A stretch of 11,788 bases of DNA, taken from contig JAEDLO010000052.1 in the NCBI GenBank assembly GCA_016295245.1, forward strand, positions 1 to 11,788. Direction: 5' to 3'. This DNA is from Bacteroidales bacterium (GTDB taxonomy: Bacteria; Bacteroidota; Bacteroidia; Bacteroidales; UBA932). Below, one piece after another: positions 1 to 7,014 of the stretch. The position numbers and the translations under genes are program-made. Each line of letters starts with the position of its first letter. Within the stretch, counting starts at the first letter, position 1. The notes under the pieces were generated by a model, which had not been told where the DNA came from, did not search any database, and worked only from the letters and a program-made list of their open reading frames with translations.

Positions 1-676
1 GATCAATCTTGATACCTGCGCTCATAGTAGAGCAGAGAGCTGCGCTCTTCATATAAGTGCCCTTGAGAGCCTGTGGCTTGAGCTTTGAGATGGCGTTGAT
101 AACCTCAGCGGCGTTCTCGTAGATCTGCTCAGCGCTGAAAGACACCTTTCCGATAGCGGTGTGAACGATACCGGTCTTGTCAACCTTGAAGTCGATCTTA
201 CCACCCTTTGAAGCCTTGACAGCTGCACCGATTTCCATCGTTACAGTGCCGGTCTTAGGGTTCGGCATAAGACCGCGTGGACCGAGAATCTTACCCAGTG
301 CGCCGACCTTGGCCATCACTGAAGGGGTGCAGACGATGACATCAACGTCAGTCCAACCGCCCTTGATCTTCTCGATATACTCGTCGAGACCTACGTAGTC
401 TGCACCAGCTTCCTTTGCCTCGTTCTCCTTGTCTGGAGTACAGAGTGCGAGGACGCGAACGACCTTACCTGTTCCGTGAGGAAGGGTAACGACGCCACGA
501 ATCATCTGGTTTGCCTTACGAGGGTCAACACCGAGATTTACTGAAATCTCTACAGATGCGTCAAATTTTGTGAAGGTGATATCCTTTACAATCTTGCACG
601 CTTCTGCGAGTGGGTACTGAACGTGAGAATCAAACTTCTCAGCGGCAGCCTTCTGATTTTTTGTCATTTTGCTCAT
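1..676 (-). CDS. rplA: 50S ribosomal protein L1 (3' end cut off by window edge)
   Basis: Ribosomal protein L1 binds 23S rRNA at the L1 stalk and helps release deacylated tRNA from the E site; in many bacteria it also represses its own operon. Translating down from the ATG at 676 gives 225 codons without a stop before the window ends, so only about 5-8 C-terminal residues are missing (the family is usually about 230 aa). Recognisable parts are the start [16 protein letters not shown], the stretch [15 protein letters not shown] near residues 48-62, LPHGTGK just after it, and the hallmark [14 protein letters not shown] in the middle of the protein. A second in-frame ATG lies at 667 (residue 4). 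The gene starts 15 nt after rplK, the conserved L11-L1 pair; rplJ-rplL would be expected just outside the window. Identification is firm. Confidence 0.97.
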   Translation of the reverse strand, partial: MSKMTKNQKAAAEKFDSHVQYPLAEACKIVKDITFTKFDASVEISVNLGVDPRKANQMIRGVVTLPHGTGKVVRVLALCTPDKENEAKEAGADYVGLDEYIEKIKGGWTDVDVIVCTPSVMAKVGALGKILGPRGLMPNPKTGTVTMEIGAAVKASKGGKIDFKVDKTGIVHTAIGKVSFSAEQIYENAAEVINAISKLKPQALKGTYMKSAALCSTMSAGIKID

Positions 677-691
677 AGTGCGTGTAAAATT

Positions 692-1135
692 TTAAAGGTT
701 CTCAGGGAACTCTCCCGATACGGTGATACCCATACTTCTTGCAGTACCTGCAACCATACGCATCGCCGAAGCGAGGGTGAAGCAGTTGAGGTCCGGCATC
801 TTGCCTTCTGCGATAGTCTTTACCTGATCCCAGGTGATGGTAGCGACCTTCTTACGGTTAGGCTCGCCTGAAGCTGTAGTAATCTTTGCTGCTTCCTTAA
901 GTGACACCGCTACCGGTGGCTGCTTTACCTCGAATGTGAAAGACTTGTCATTGTAAACGGTGATCACTACAGGGAGGATCTTACCGGCTGAAGCCTGCGT
1001 AGCTGCATTGAAAGCCTTGCAGAACTCCATAATGTTCAAGCCTTTGGAACCGAGAGCAGGTCCTACCGGAGGTGCTGGATTTGCTGCTCCGCCTTTAATT
1101 TGGAGCTTAATGAATCCGGTAACTTCTTTTGCCAT
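692..1135 (-). CDS. rplK: 50S ribosomal protein L11
   Basis: L11 forms the base of the GTPase-associated centre with its 23S rRNA site and is needed for the RelA stringent response in bacteria that have it. The product is 147 aa, close to the 142 aa of E. coli L11. The N-terminal domain carries [13 protein letters not shown] and the proline-rich switch [17 protein letters not shown] (about residues 19-35). The C-terminal rRNA-binding domain contains [19 protein letters not shown] and ends with the usual [12 protein letters not shown] helix region. It begins only 8 nt after the nusG stop and is followed after 15 nt by rplA. There is thus no room for the long leader that carries the L1-binding site upstream of rplK in E. 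coli. Confidence 0.98.
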   Translation of the reverse strand: MAKEVTGFIKLQIKGGAANPAPPVGPALGSKGLNIMEFCKAFNAATQASAGKILPVVITVYNDKSFTFEVKQPPVAVSLKEAAKITTASGEPNRKKVATITWDQVKTIAEGKMPDLNCFTLASAMRMVAGTARSMGITVSGEFPENL

Positions 1136-1143
1136 AATTCTTG

Positions 1144-1710
1144 TTATTCTTTTGTTACTTGTGTAAAGCTGAGCTCAAGCTGGGTCTTTCTTCCGAAGAT
1201 TACAACGATGACCTTGACTTTGCTTCTGTCTTCCAGTATCTCATCTACTGTACCGCTGAATCCGCTGAACGGACCGTCTGTAATCTTGACGGCGTCGCCG
1301 ATTTCGTAGTTGACTACGATTTCTGCAGCTGATTCGGCATTTTCATCCTGGTTGCCGAGGATTCTCTGAACTTCTTCGTCGCGAAGCGGGACAGGAATGC
1401 GCTCAAACTGGGATCCACTTGTGGACTTCTTTTCCGTAAGGAAGCCGGCCATACCCGGAACGAGATTGCGGATGATGTTCTCAAGCTTTGCGCTCAGCTC
1501 CGCCTGAATAAGAACATAGCCAGGGAAAAGCAACTTGTCCATTGCCTTTCTCTTGCCATTCTTGGTAACGATTTCTTTCTTTACAGGCACAAGTACCTGT
1601 CCTACCTGGTCCTCGATACCGCTCCTCTCAATTTCTTTCTCGAGATATTCTTTGGCCTTCTTCTCCTTTCCACCTGCTGCACGCAGGACGTACCATTTCA
1701 TTTCGCCCAT
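1144..1710 (-). CDS. nusG: Transcription termination/antitermination factor NusG
   Basis: NusG binds the RNA polymerase clamp, modulates pausing, and couples transcription to Rho or to the ribosome through its KOW domain. The product is 188 aa, near the usual 175-185 aa. The NGN domain starts with [15 protein letters not shown] (residues 5-19) and contains LFPGYVLI (residues 61-68), part of the polymerase-binding surface. The C-terminal KOW domain is seen as [19 protein letters not shown] (residues 137-155) followed by FGRKTQLEL. The ATG at 1710 is used; an ATG at 1701 (MKWYVL) is equally possible and would drop three residues. The gene follows secE by 13 nt and precedes rplK by 8 nt, the standard secE-nusG-rplK order, so co-transcription is likely. 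Confidence 0.97.
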   Translation of the reverse strand: MGEMKWYVLRAAGGKEKKAKEYLEKEIERSGIEDQVGQVLVPVKKEIVTKNGKRKAMDKLLFPGYVLIQAELSAKLENIIRNLVPGMAGFLTEKKSTSGSQFERIPVPLRDEEVQRILGNQDENAESAAEIVVNYEIGDAVKITDGPFSGFSGTVDEILEDRSKVKVIVVIFGRKTQLELSFTQVTKE

Positions 1711-1723
1711 TGGAGTAAACGAT

Positions 1724-1912
1724 TTACAGAGTGTAAATACCGGTCATCAGAGATTGGAAAGCAAGGTCTACAACCCAGAGCACTGCTGCCAGAATGACAG
1801 TCGTGACAATAACCAGAAGGGCGGAGCTCTGCAGCTTCTCCCAGGTCGGCCAAGTTGTCTTCTTTGTAAGCTCTACGAAAGACTCTTTACAATAATTGAT
1901 AAACTTTCTCAT
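1724..1912 (-). CDS. secE: Protein translocase subunit SecE
   Basis: SecE is the small membrane subunit that clamps SecY in the SecYEG translocon. From the ATG at 1912 the product is 62 aa, the short single-helix form common outside the gammaproteobacteria. The amphipathic N-terminal part reads MRKFINYCKESFVELTKKT, followed by the conserved TWPTWEKLQSS (about residues 20-30) and one hydrophobic helix (about residues 31-52). The frame stays open to an ATG at 1957, but that 15-residue extension (MPPPASISRHPLNVK) looks unlike SecE and its codons fall inside a strong inverted repeat. I therefore treat it as untranslated leader. The gene lies between tRNA-Trp and nusG, a conserved position for secE. 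Confidence 0.93.
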   Translation of the reverse strand: MRKFINYCKESFVELTKKTTWPTWEKLQSSALLVIVTTVILAAVLWVVDLAFQSLMTGIYTL

Positions 1913-2004
1913 CTTTACATTTAAAGGATGCCGCGAAATGGAAGCTGGGGGCGGCATCTGTTAATTTTGAATCAAAGCGTAACCTTTGATCGAGTTATTT
2001 TATT
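1913..2004 (-). promoter_or_regulatory. Structured leader between tRNA-Trp and secE
   Basis: These 92 nt hold three inverted repeats in transcript order. The first is a 7-bp stem (1984-1990 with 1971-1977, 6-nt loop). The second is an 8-bp GC-rich stem, GATGCCGC with GCGGCATC (1951-1958 with 1927-1934, 16-nt loop). The third is a 5-bp stem, CTTTA with TAAAG (1922-1926 with 1913-1917), ending directly before the secE ATG. None is followed by a T-run, so they do not look like intrinsic terminators. No clear TTTG...TAnnTTTG promoter is visible. Translational control, RNA processing or mRNA protection are possible; the function is not known. Confidence 0.5.
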
Positions 2005-2078
2005 TGGCAGGGGAAGCAGGAATCGAACCCACATGGACGGTTTTGGAGACCGCTGAACTACCATTGTTCTATTCCCCT
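2005..2078 (-). tRNA. tRNA-Trp (anticodon CCA)
   Basis: A full cloverleaf folds on the minus strand. The acceptor stem is AGGGGAA with TTCCCCT, the D stem GAAC/GTTC, the anticodon loop CTCCAAA with anticodon CCA at 2046-2044, and the T loop TTCGATT. The discriminator is G, followed by an encoded CCA (2007-2005), so the mature 3' end is genomically specified, unlike the four tRNAs upstream of tuf. It lies between tuf and secE, a tuf-trnW-secE order seen in many bacteria. It is probably released from the shared transcript by RNase P and 3' processing. Confidence 0.96.
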
Positions 2079-2083
2079 AATCA

Positions 2084-2114
2084 AGTGGGCTTCCCTACAG
2101 GAGTGAAGCCCACT
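2084..2114 (-). repeat. Perfect 10-bp stem-loop between tuf and tRNA-Trp
   Basis: AGTGGGCTTC (minus strand, 2114-2105) pairs perfectly with GAAGCCCACT (2093-2084) around an 11-nt loop. It starts 8 nt after the tuf stop and ends 5 nt before tRNA-Trp. No T-run follows on the minus strand, so it is not a textbook intrinsic terminator. Just upstream, AAGCCC (2120-2115) can instead pair with GGGCTT (2111-2106) through a 3-nt loop, which would exclude the longer stem. It may be a weak terminator, a 3'-end stabiliser of tuf mRNA or a processing signal. Confidence 0.6.
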
Positions 2115-2122
2115 GGGCTTTA

Positions 2123-3310
2123 TTAGTCAAGAATCTTGATTACCTGACCTGCGCCTACGGTGCGGCCACCCTCACGGATCGCGAAACGAAGACCTTCGTT
2201 AAGAGCGACTGGAGTGATGAGCATAACGTTGATCTCAACGTTGTCACCAGGCATAACCATTTCTACACCCTCTGGGAGAGAGATCTCACCAGTCACGTCA
2301 AGTGTACGGATGAAGAACTGAGGACGATACTTGTTGTGGAACGGAGTATGACGACCACCCTCTTCCTTCTTGAGGACGTAAATCTGTCCGAGGAAGTGCT
2401 TGTGAGGAGTGATTGAGCCCGGCTTGGCGATAACCTCACCACGCTTTACTTCCTTCTTGTCAATACCACGGAGGAGGAGACCTACGTTGTCACCAGCCTC
2501 ACCCTGATCGAGGAGCTTGCGGAACATCTCGACACCGGTAACTACGGTGCTCTTTGGCTTGTCGTTGAAGCCGACGATCTCAGCTGCATCGTTCACGTGG
2601 ATGGTACCTGTCTCGATACGGCCGGTAACTACAGTACCACGACCGGTGATAGAGAAGATATCCTCGATTGGCATAAGGAATGGCTTCTCGTTCTCACGAA
2701 CAGGGAGCGGAATATACTCGTCAACAGCATCCATAAGCTCCATAACCTTAGCCTCCCACTGTGGCTCTCCGTTGAGAGCACCAAGTGCAGAACCGCGGAT
2801 AACAGGAGCGTTGTCGCCGTCGAAATCATACTTGCTAAGAAGATCGCGAACCTCCATCTCAACGAGGTCAAGCATCTCCTCATCCTCTACGAGGTCAACC
2901 TTGTTGAGGAAAACAACCATCTTAGGCACGTTTACCTGCTTTGCGAGAAGTACGTGCTCGTTGGTCTGAGGCATAGGACCGTCAGTTGCGGCTACCACGA
3001 GGATAGCACCATCCATCTGAGCGGCACCAGTAACCATGTTCTTTACGTAGTCAGCGTGGCCAGGACAGTCAACGTGCGCATAGTGACGGTTCTTGGTCTG
3101 ATACTCTACGTGAGCGGTGTTGATGGTGATACCGCGCTCCTTCTCTTCCGGAGCGTTGTCGATCTGATCGAATGACTTGACCTCGCTCAAACCAGCCTTT
3201 GCCAATACGGTTGTGATGGCAGCGGTAAGAGTGGTCTTGCCGTGGTCAACATGGCCGATAGTACCAATGTTAACATGGGGTTTGTCCCTCTTGAATGTTT
3301 CTTTTGCCAT
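2123..3310 (-). CDS. tuf: Elongation factor Tu
   Basis: EF-Tu is the GTPase that delivers aminoacyl-tRNA to the ribosomal A site. The product is 395 aa, full length for the family. The G domain has the P-loop GHVDHGKT (residues 19-26), the switch I threonine in RGITI (T62), DCPGH (81-85) with the catalytic histidine, NKVD (136-139) and SAL (174-176). Domains 2 and 3 follow with [24 protein letters not shown] and the C-terminal end [13 protein letters not shown], all complete. The gene sits directly downstream of four tRNA genes and upstream of tRNA-Trp, matching the E. coli tufB arrangement. No separate promoter is evident in the 54 nt before the start, so expression probably depends on read-through from the tRNA promoter past a terminator-like hairpin. 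Whether another tuf copy exists elsewhere cannot be seen. Confidence 0.99.
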   Translation of the reverse strand: MAKETFKRDKPHVNIGTIGHVDHGKTTLTAAITTVLAKAGLSEVKSFDQIDNAPEEKERGITINTAHVEYQTKNRHYAHVDCPGHADYVKNMVTGAAQMDGAILVVAATDGPMPQTNEHVLLAKQVNVPKMVVFLNKVDLVEDEEMLDLVEMEVRDLLSKYDFDGDNAPVIRGSALGALNGEPQWEAKVMELMDAVDEYIPLPVRENEKPFLMPIEDIFSITGRGTVVTGRIETGTIHVNDAAEIVGFNDKPKSTVVTGVEMFRKLLDQGEAGDNVGLLLRGIDKKEVKRGEVIAKPGSITPHKHFLGQIYVLKKEEGGRHTPFHNKYRPQFFIRTLDVTGEISLPEGVEMVMPGDNVEINVMLITPVALNEGLRFAIREGGRTVGAGQVIKILD

Positions 3311-3333
3311 AATATTATGTATAAAGTTGTTGC

Positions 3334-3363
3334 AAAAAAATGCCGGCTTATTTGACCGGCTTT
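3334..3363 (-). terminator. Terminator-like hairpin between tRNA-Thr(GGU) and tuf
   Basis: On the minus strand GCCGG (3360-3356) pairs with CCGGC (3346-3342) around a 9-nt loop, followed by one A and then seven Ts (3340-3334). AAA at 3363-3361 could extend the stem into the T-run with one bulge. This is the layout of an intrinsic terminator, though the stem is short. It starts 1-2 nt after the tRNA 3' end, so it could also guide 3' trimming. Since tuf has no visible promoter of its own after it, partial termination (attenuation) that sets the tRNA-to-tuf ratio is a reasonable inference. Confidence 0.6.
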
Positions 3364-3364
3364 G

Positions 3365-3436
<72 letters not shown>

Positions 3437-3446
3437 AAAAATATCG

Positions 3447-3518
3447 AGCGGGGTAGGAGAATCGAACTCCCATTTCCAGCTTGGAAGGCTGGCATAATAG
3501 CCATTATACGAACCCCGC
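3447..3518 (-). tRNA. tRNA-Gly (anticodon UCC)
   Basis: The 72-nt cloverleaf has acceptor stem GCGGGGT/ACCCCGC, anticodon stem CCAGC/GCTGG around CTTCCAA with anticodon TCC (3485-3483), and T arm GGGAG-TTCGATT-CTCCT. It reads GGA and probably GGG. The discriminator is U, usual for glycine tRNAs, and CCA is not encoded. It lies 10 nt before tRNA-Thr(GGU) in the polycistronic tRNA transcript and matches E. coli glyT in position. Confidence 0.96.
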
Positions 3519-3554
3519 GTTCGAAATGTTTTCGATCCACTTCCGCAGATATTG

Positions 3555-3637
3555 TGGGCAAGGATGGATTCGAACCACCGAAGGTGAAAACCAGCAGATT
3601 TACAGTCTGCCCCATTTGGCCACTCTGGTACTTGCCC
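3555..3637 (-). tRNA. tRNA-Tyr (anticodon GUA)
   Basis: This is an 83-nt class II tRNA with a long variable arm. The acceptor stem is GGGCAAG/CTTGCCC. The anticodon stem CAGA/TCTG encloses CTGTAAA with anticodon GTA (3603-3601), and the T arm contains GGTTCGAATCC. The discriminator is A and CCA is not encoded. It lies 24 nt after tRNA-Thr(UGU) and 36 nt before tRNA-Gly, corresponding to E. coli tyrU. Confidence 0.96.
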
Positions 3638-3661
3638 ATATATTTCTAAAGAATGCCGCTG

Positions 3662-3735
3662 AGCCGATGGGGGGAGTCGAACCCTCGACCTCGAGATTAC
3701 AAATCACGCGCTCTAGCCAACTGAGCTACATCGGC
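3662..3735 (-). tRNA. tRNA-Thr (anticodon UGU)
   Basis: The 74-nt cloverleaf has acceptor stem GCCGATG/CATCGGC, D arm TAGCTCAGTTGGCTAGAGC, anticodon stem CGTGA/TCTCG (one mismatch-like A-T/T pairing region) around TTTGTAA with anticodon TGT (3701-3699), and T arm GAGGG-TTCGACT-CCCCC. It reads ACA and possibly other ACN codons. The discriminator is U and no CCA is encoded. It is the first gene after the predicted promoter and matches E. coli thrU. Confidence 0.95.
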
Positions 3736-3740
3736 AGATT

Positions 3741-3771
3741 CTTTGTATTTCAAAGACCCCTTGGGGAAGGG
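3741..3771 (-). promoter_or_regulatory. Two small hairpins in the leader of the tRNA-tuf operon
   Basis: Just downstream of the predicted promoter the minus strand holds two inverted repeats. The first is CCCTT-CCCC-AAGGG (3771-3758), a 5-bp stem with a 4-nt loop that would lie at or next to the transcript 5' end. The second is CTTTG-AAATA-CAAAG (3755-3741), a 5-bp stem ending 5 nt before tRNA-Thr(UGU). They occupy nearly the whole leader. A role in 5' processing or initiation is conceivable but unproven, and short stems like these can arise by chance. Confidence 0.4.
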
Positions 3772-3775
3772 ATTG

Positions 3776-3806
3776 CAAAGATACGGACTTTTTCTTAATT
3801 ACCAAA
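3776..3806 (-). promoter_or_regulatory. Bacteroides-type promoter for the tRNA-tuf operon
   Basis: On the minus strand TTTG (3806-3803) is followed after exactly 19 nt by TATCTTTG (3783-3776). This matches the Bacteroides vegetative consensus, TTTG at -33 and TAnnTTTG at -7 with 19-21 nt between. The -33 box lies inside the last codons of dxs. Initiation would be expected around 3770-3773, giving a leader of roughly 35-38 nt before tRNA-Thr(UGU). As no promoter is apparent before tuf, this probably serves the four tRNAs and tuf, and perhaps the genes beyond. Confidence 0.8.
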
Positions 3807-5660
3807 TATTTTTTGCAAAACTTTGTCGATTCCTTCGACGTCAAGTCCGCATTCCCTCCATTGCTGTGCGGCGCTGGCGTGCTGGATGAACCTGTCAGGA
3901 ACGCCTATGCCCGTGACGGAAGGCGAAGAAGACCGGGTCGCACAATATTCGCAGACGGCTCCGTAGAGTCCACCCTTGAGGCAGCCGTCTTCGACGGTCA
4001 CTATATATTTATATCTGCTGCAGATTTCTTCGAGTTTCTCCGTGTCGAGAGGTTTTATGAAGCTGAAGTCGTAAACTCCCACCCTGCCCTGATGGCGCGA
4101 CGCTGCTTCAAGGGCGGCGTTGCCCACGGGACCGCAGCTGATGATTGCGACCTGACTTCCTTCAAGCAGGGTTTCGGCCTTGCCCGGCGTGAGTGTGACG
4201 GCCTCGCAGCTCCTCCAGTCGACACCCTGTCCTTCGCCCCTCGGATAGCGGATGATGAACGGGCCCTTGCCGTAATGGTAGGCCGTGTGCATCAGGTTGC
4301 GCAACTGAGCCTCGTCGCGCGGCGAGCTGATCACCAGATTCGGGATGCTGCGGTAGGCGGCAAGGTCATAGAGTCCCTGATGGGTCGCGCCGTCCTCGCC
4401 GACCAGCCCCGCCCTGTCAAAGCAGAGCACAACTGGCAGGTTTTGGAGCGCGATATCGTGGATTATCTGGTCGTAGGCCCTCTGGCTGAATGAAGAATAG
4501 ATGTTGCAGAACGGCTTGGCGCCGGAAACGGCCAGGCCGGCGCTGAAGGTCGCGGCGTGCTCCTCGGCGATGCCCACGTCGAAGAACTGCGAAGGGAAGC
4601 GCTTTGCGAAGATGTCCATACCGCAGCCCTTGGCCATAGCGGGAGTGATGCCCACCACCTTGTTGTCAGCCTCCGCAAGCTCACAGAGCACCTCGCCGAA
4701 GACGTCCTGGTAGCGGTCGGCCTTGCGGGGCGATTTGCGCAGTTCTCCGCTCTCGGGGTCGAAGCGGCCCGGGGCGTGCCAGGTCACTGGGTCGGCCTCG
4801 GCTGCCGCATAGCCCTTGCCCTTGACGGTGATACAGTGGAGTATTCTCGGTCCGCGGAGGTCCTTGATTTTCCTCAGGGTCTTGACCAGGGCCTCTATGT
4901 CATTGCCGTCGATAGGGCCGAAGTATCTGAAATCCAGCGATTCGAAGATGTCGCCGCCGCTTTTCTTTACAAACCAGGACTTGAGACTCTGCACCCACCT
5001 CTGGATGGAGTCGCGCAGGTTTCCGTCGCCCAGGAGTTTCCACACCTTGGCCTTGATGATGTTGTAAGCTCCGCTGGTTGTGAGCCTGAGCAGATGCTTG
5101 TGCAGTCCGCCCACGTTGCCCTCGATGGACTGGTTGTTGTCATTGAGGATGACCAGCAGGTCGGTATCCGAGATGCCGGCGTTGTTCAGCCCCTCGAAGG
5201 CGAGGCCTCCGGTCATCGCGCCGTCGCCGATGATGGCGGCAACCTTCTCGTCCGAGCCGGTAATCCTTGCGCCTTCGGCGATGCCCAGCGCAGCGGAAAC
5301 CGAGGTGGAAGAGTGACCTGCGCCGAAACAGTCATATTCGCTCTCGCTCCTTTTGGGGAAGCCGCTGATTCCGCCTTGCTTCCTGAGGGTCGCGAAAGCC
5401 TCGCGGCGCCCGGTGAGTATCTTGTGGGCATAGGCCTGGTGGCCTACATCAAAGACCAGTTTGTCCTTCGGAGAGTCATAAACATAGTGGAAGGCCACAA
5501 TCTGCTCCACCGCGCCGAGGCTTGAGGCAAGGTGCCCCGGATTTTCGGCGCAGTTGCGAATTATCATATCCCTGATTTCTTTGCAGAGCTGCTTGAGCTC
5601 ATTGAGGTCCAGGGACTTGATGTCGGAAGGTGTATTAATCTTGTCGAGTATCTCGTACAT
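3795..5660 (-). CDS. dxs: 1-deoxy-D-xylulose-5-phosphate synthase
   Basis: DXS is a cytoplasmic thiamine-diphosphate enzyme that condenses pyruvate and glyceraldehyde 3-phosphate into DXP. This is the first step of the MEP isoprenoid pathway and also supplies thiamine and pyridoxal synthesis. The product is 621 aa, full length (E. coli 620). The N-terminal third has the conserved histidine in AFHYVYD (H58), DVGHQAY (71-77), GHSSTS (115-120) and the ThDP/Mg motif GDGAMTGG (145-152) ending near NDNN. The middle domain has the proton-relay glutamate in GIAEEHA (E366) and DRAGLVGEDGATHQG (415-429). The transketolase C-terminal domain follows with ISSPRDEAQL and FIIRYPRGEG. It begins 4 nt after the stop of the upstream MFS gene, so translational coupling is likely. 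No terminator is visible after it. Confidence 0.98.
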   Translation of the reverse strand: MYEILDKINTPSDIKSLDLNELKQLCKEIRDMIIRNCAENPGHLASSLGAVEQIVAFHYVYDSPKDKLVFDVGHQAYAHKILTGRREAFATLRKQGGISGFPKRSESEYDCFGAGHSSTSVSAALGIAEGARITGSDEKVAAIIGDGAMTGGLAFEGLNNAGISDTDLLVILNDNNQSIEGNVGGLHKHLLRLTTSGAYNIIKAKVWKLLGDGNLRDSIQRWVQSLKSWFVKKSGGDIFESLDFRYFGPIDGNDIEALVKTLRKIKDLRGPRILHCITVKGKGYAAAEADPVTWHAPGRFDPESGELRKSPRKADRYQDVFGEVLCELAEADNKVVGITPAMAKGCGMDIFAKRFPSQFFDVGIAEEHAATFSAGLAVSGAKPFCNIYSSFSQRAYDQIIHDIALQNLPVVLCFDRAGLVGEDGATHQGLYDLAAYRSIPNLVISSPRDEAQLRNLMHTAYHYGKGPFIIRYPRGEGQGVDWRSCEAVTLTPGKAETLLEGSQVAIISCGPVGNAALEAASRHQGRVGVYDFSFIKPLDTEKLEEICSRYKYIVTVEDGCLKGGLYGAVCEYCATRSSSPSVTGIGVPDRFIQHASAAQQWRECGLDVEGIDKVLQKIFGN

Positions 5661-5664
5661 AGGT

Positions 5665-7008
5665 TCAGCGTCTGTTTTTGTCGTCCAACCCGAGTTCAGG
5701 ATGTTTGCGGGAGGATGCTTTCAGGAATGCGGCTACGAGGGTCGCGGCAATGCCCAGGCCGATGAAAATCAACTCGGCCCTGTTGGCGGCAGCCACTCCG
5801 GTTGCGTTGTTGAAAATACGTCCAACGAAAATCGGAACAGTCAGCATACCCATATTCTGAATCCAGTAAATCAGTGAATATGCCGTACCCAGGTTCTTCT
5901 CAGGGACTATCTTCGGCACTGAAGGCCACATAGCGCTCGGCACCAGCGAGTAGCCTACTCCGAGCACTGCTATTGAGAAATAACCCCAGAAAGGCACGCC
6001 CTGAGGGGCGAAGCGCAATGCAAGATGGGCGGCAAGCACCATCAGGGAGCCTATTCCCATCCAGAGGGTAGCCTTTCCCACCCTGTCCACCAATGCCCCG
6101 AAGAGAGGTGTGAAGACAACGGTGAAGAAAGGGATCATCGTAATCACCCACTTGGCAGACTCGATATCCAGCCCGAAGCGGGGTATGACGATGGCTGTGC
6201 CGAACTTCTTGAACGAGATGATGCAGCAGTAGAAGAAGACGCACAGCAGGGATATCATTATGAAGCGCGGATTGACCAGCAGCTTGAAGATGTCGCTGAA
6301 GCGGAACTTGTCCTCATCCTTGACTTTGCCCTTGCCGCCGGCGATGCCACGCTCGCTGTCGAAACGCTTGTCCATCGCCACGAAGATACCCCAGAGCAGC
6401 ACTCCCAGAAGAATCAGCGCAAGTCCCACGAGAGCGGGACGCGAGGTTTCCGCAAGGCTGTAGATTTCACCCTCGGGCTTGATTCTCACCAACATCGGCG
6501 CAAGGATGAAGGCGGCAGCGGTGCCGAGCCTTGCGACCGCCACCTGGGCGCCCATCGCAAAGGCGACATTGCTTCCCTTGAACCACTTGGCAATCGAGCG
6601 GGTGACCGCCACTCCGGCGATTTCGCTGCCCAGTCCGAACAGCATACAGCCCACATAGGCCATCGTCAGGGAGCTGCGGGGGTCCAGGCCGCTGCGCAGC
6701 GCGAAGAAGACCGTGCCTGCGCCAAGGGCCATCAGACCCACGAACACCGAGCCGATGATTCTAACTCCGAACAGGTCGAGCAGCACCCCGCAGATGATCA
6801 GACCGCCGCAGACGCAGAGGAAACTGTAGCCTCCTGCATAAAAACCGTAGTCGGCGCTGTTCCAGCCAAGCTCCAGAGCCTCCGGATGCTGGAAAATCTG
6901 CGACAGGGTCGAGAACATATCGTCGAAGAAGTACGACGCGAACATCGGCACCATCAGCAGCACCAGCGCTATCCAGCGAAGCCTGTTTCCTTTGACTGCG
7001 TTTTCCAT
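5665..7008 (-). CDS. MFS transporter, MFSD1-like, second of a pair
   Basis: This is a 447-aa membrane protein of the major facilitator superfamily with about 12 hydrophobic helices and a charged central loop (about residues 212-237, GKGKVKDEDK). MFS motif A is seen as GVLLDLFGVR (74-83) after helix 2, and a weaker counterpart GALVDRVGKA (304-313) lies in the second half. The block WPSVPKIVPEKNLGTAY (361-377) followed by WIQN (382-385) resembles the signature of MFSD1-like carriers; in animals MFSD1 is a lysosomal dipeptide carrier, but the bacterial substrate is unknown to me. The neighbouring gene upstream shares the same motifs at matching positions and the tail ending LGL-acidic, suggesting an old tandem duplication. 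The start is 6 nt after that gene and the stop 4 nt before dxs. Transporter class is certain, substrate is not. Confidence 0.9.
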   Translation of the reverse strand: MENAVKGNRLRWIALVLLMVPMFASYFFDDMFSTLSQIFQHPEALELGWNSADYGFYAGGYSFLCVCGGLIICGVLLDLFGVRIIGSVFVGLMALGAGTVFFALRSGLDPRSSLTMAYVGCMLFGLGSEIAGVAVTRSIAKWFKGSNVAFAMGAQVAVARLGTAAAFILAPMLVRIKPEGEIYSLAETSRPALVGLALILLGVLLWGIFVAMDKRFDSERGIAGGKGKVKDEDKFRFSDIFKLLVNPRFIMISLLCVFFYCCIISFKKFGTAIVIPRFGLDIESAKWVITMIPFFTVVFTPLFGALVDRVGKATLWMGIGSLMVLAAHLALRFAPQGVPFWGYFSIAVLGVGYSLVPSAMWPSVPKIVPEKNLGTAYSLIYWIQNMGMLTVPIFVGRIFNNATGVAAANRAELIFIGLGIAATLVAAFLKASSRKHPELGLDDKNRR

Positions 7009-7014
7009 TCCGTC

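Noticed and set aside
1913..1957. N-terminal extension of SecE from an ATG at 1957
   Set aside because: The 15 extra residues are unlike SecE, the ATG lies inside the GATGCCGC/GCGGCATC inverted repeat, and the 62-aa form from 1912 matches the family length.
1961..2000. Promoter before secE (TACGCTTTG)
   Set aside because: It has three bases instead of two between TA and TTTG, and no TTTG or TTG lies at the right distance upstream.
2517..3175. Overlapping plus-strand open frames (150 and 192 codons)
   Set aside because: They are antisense to tuf, where strong codon bias removes stops from other frames; no domain is visible.
3311..3340. Separate promoter for tuf
   Set aside because: A TTTG is present at the end of the T-run, but no TAnnTTTG follows within 19-21 nt before the start codon.
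4557..5525. 322-codon open frame on the plus strand
   Set aside because: It is fully antisense to the conserved thiamine-binding part of dxs and has no family resemblance; GC-biased third positions explain its length.
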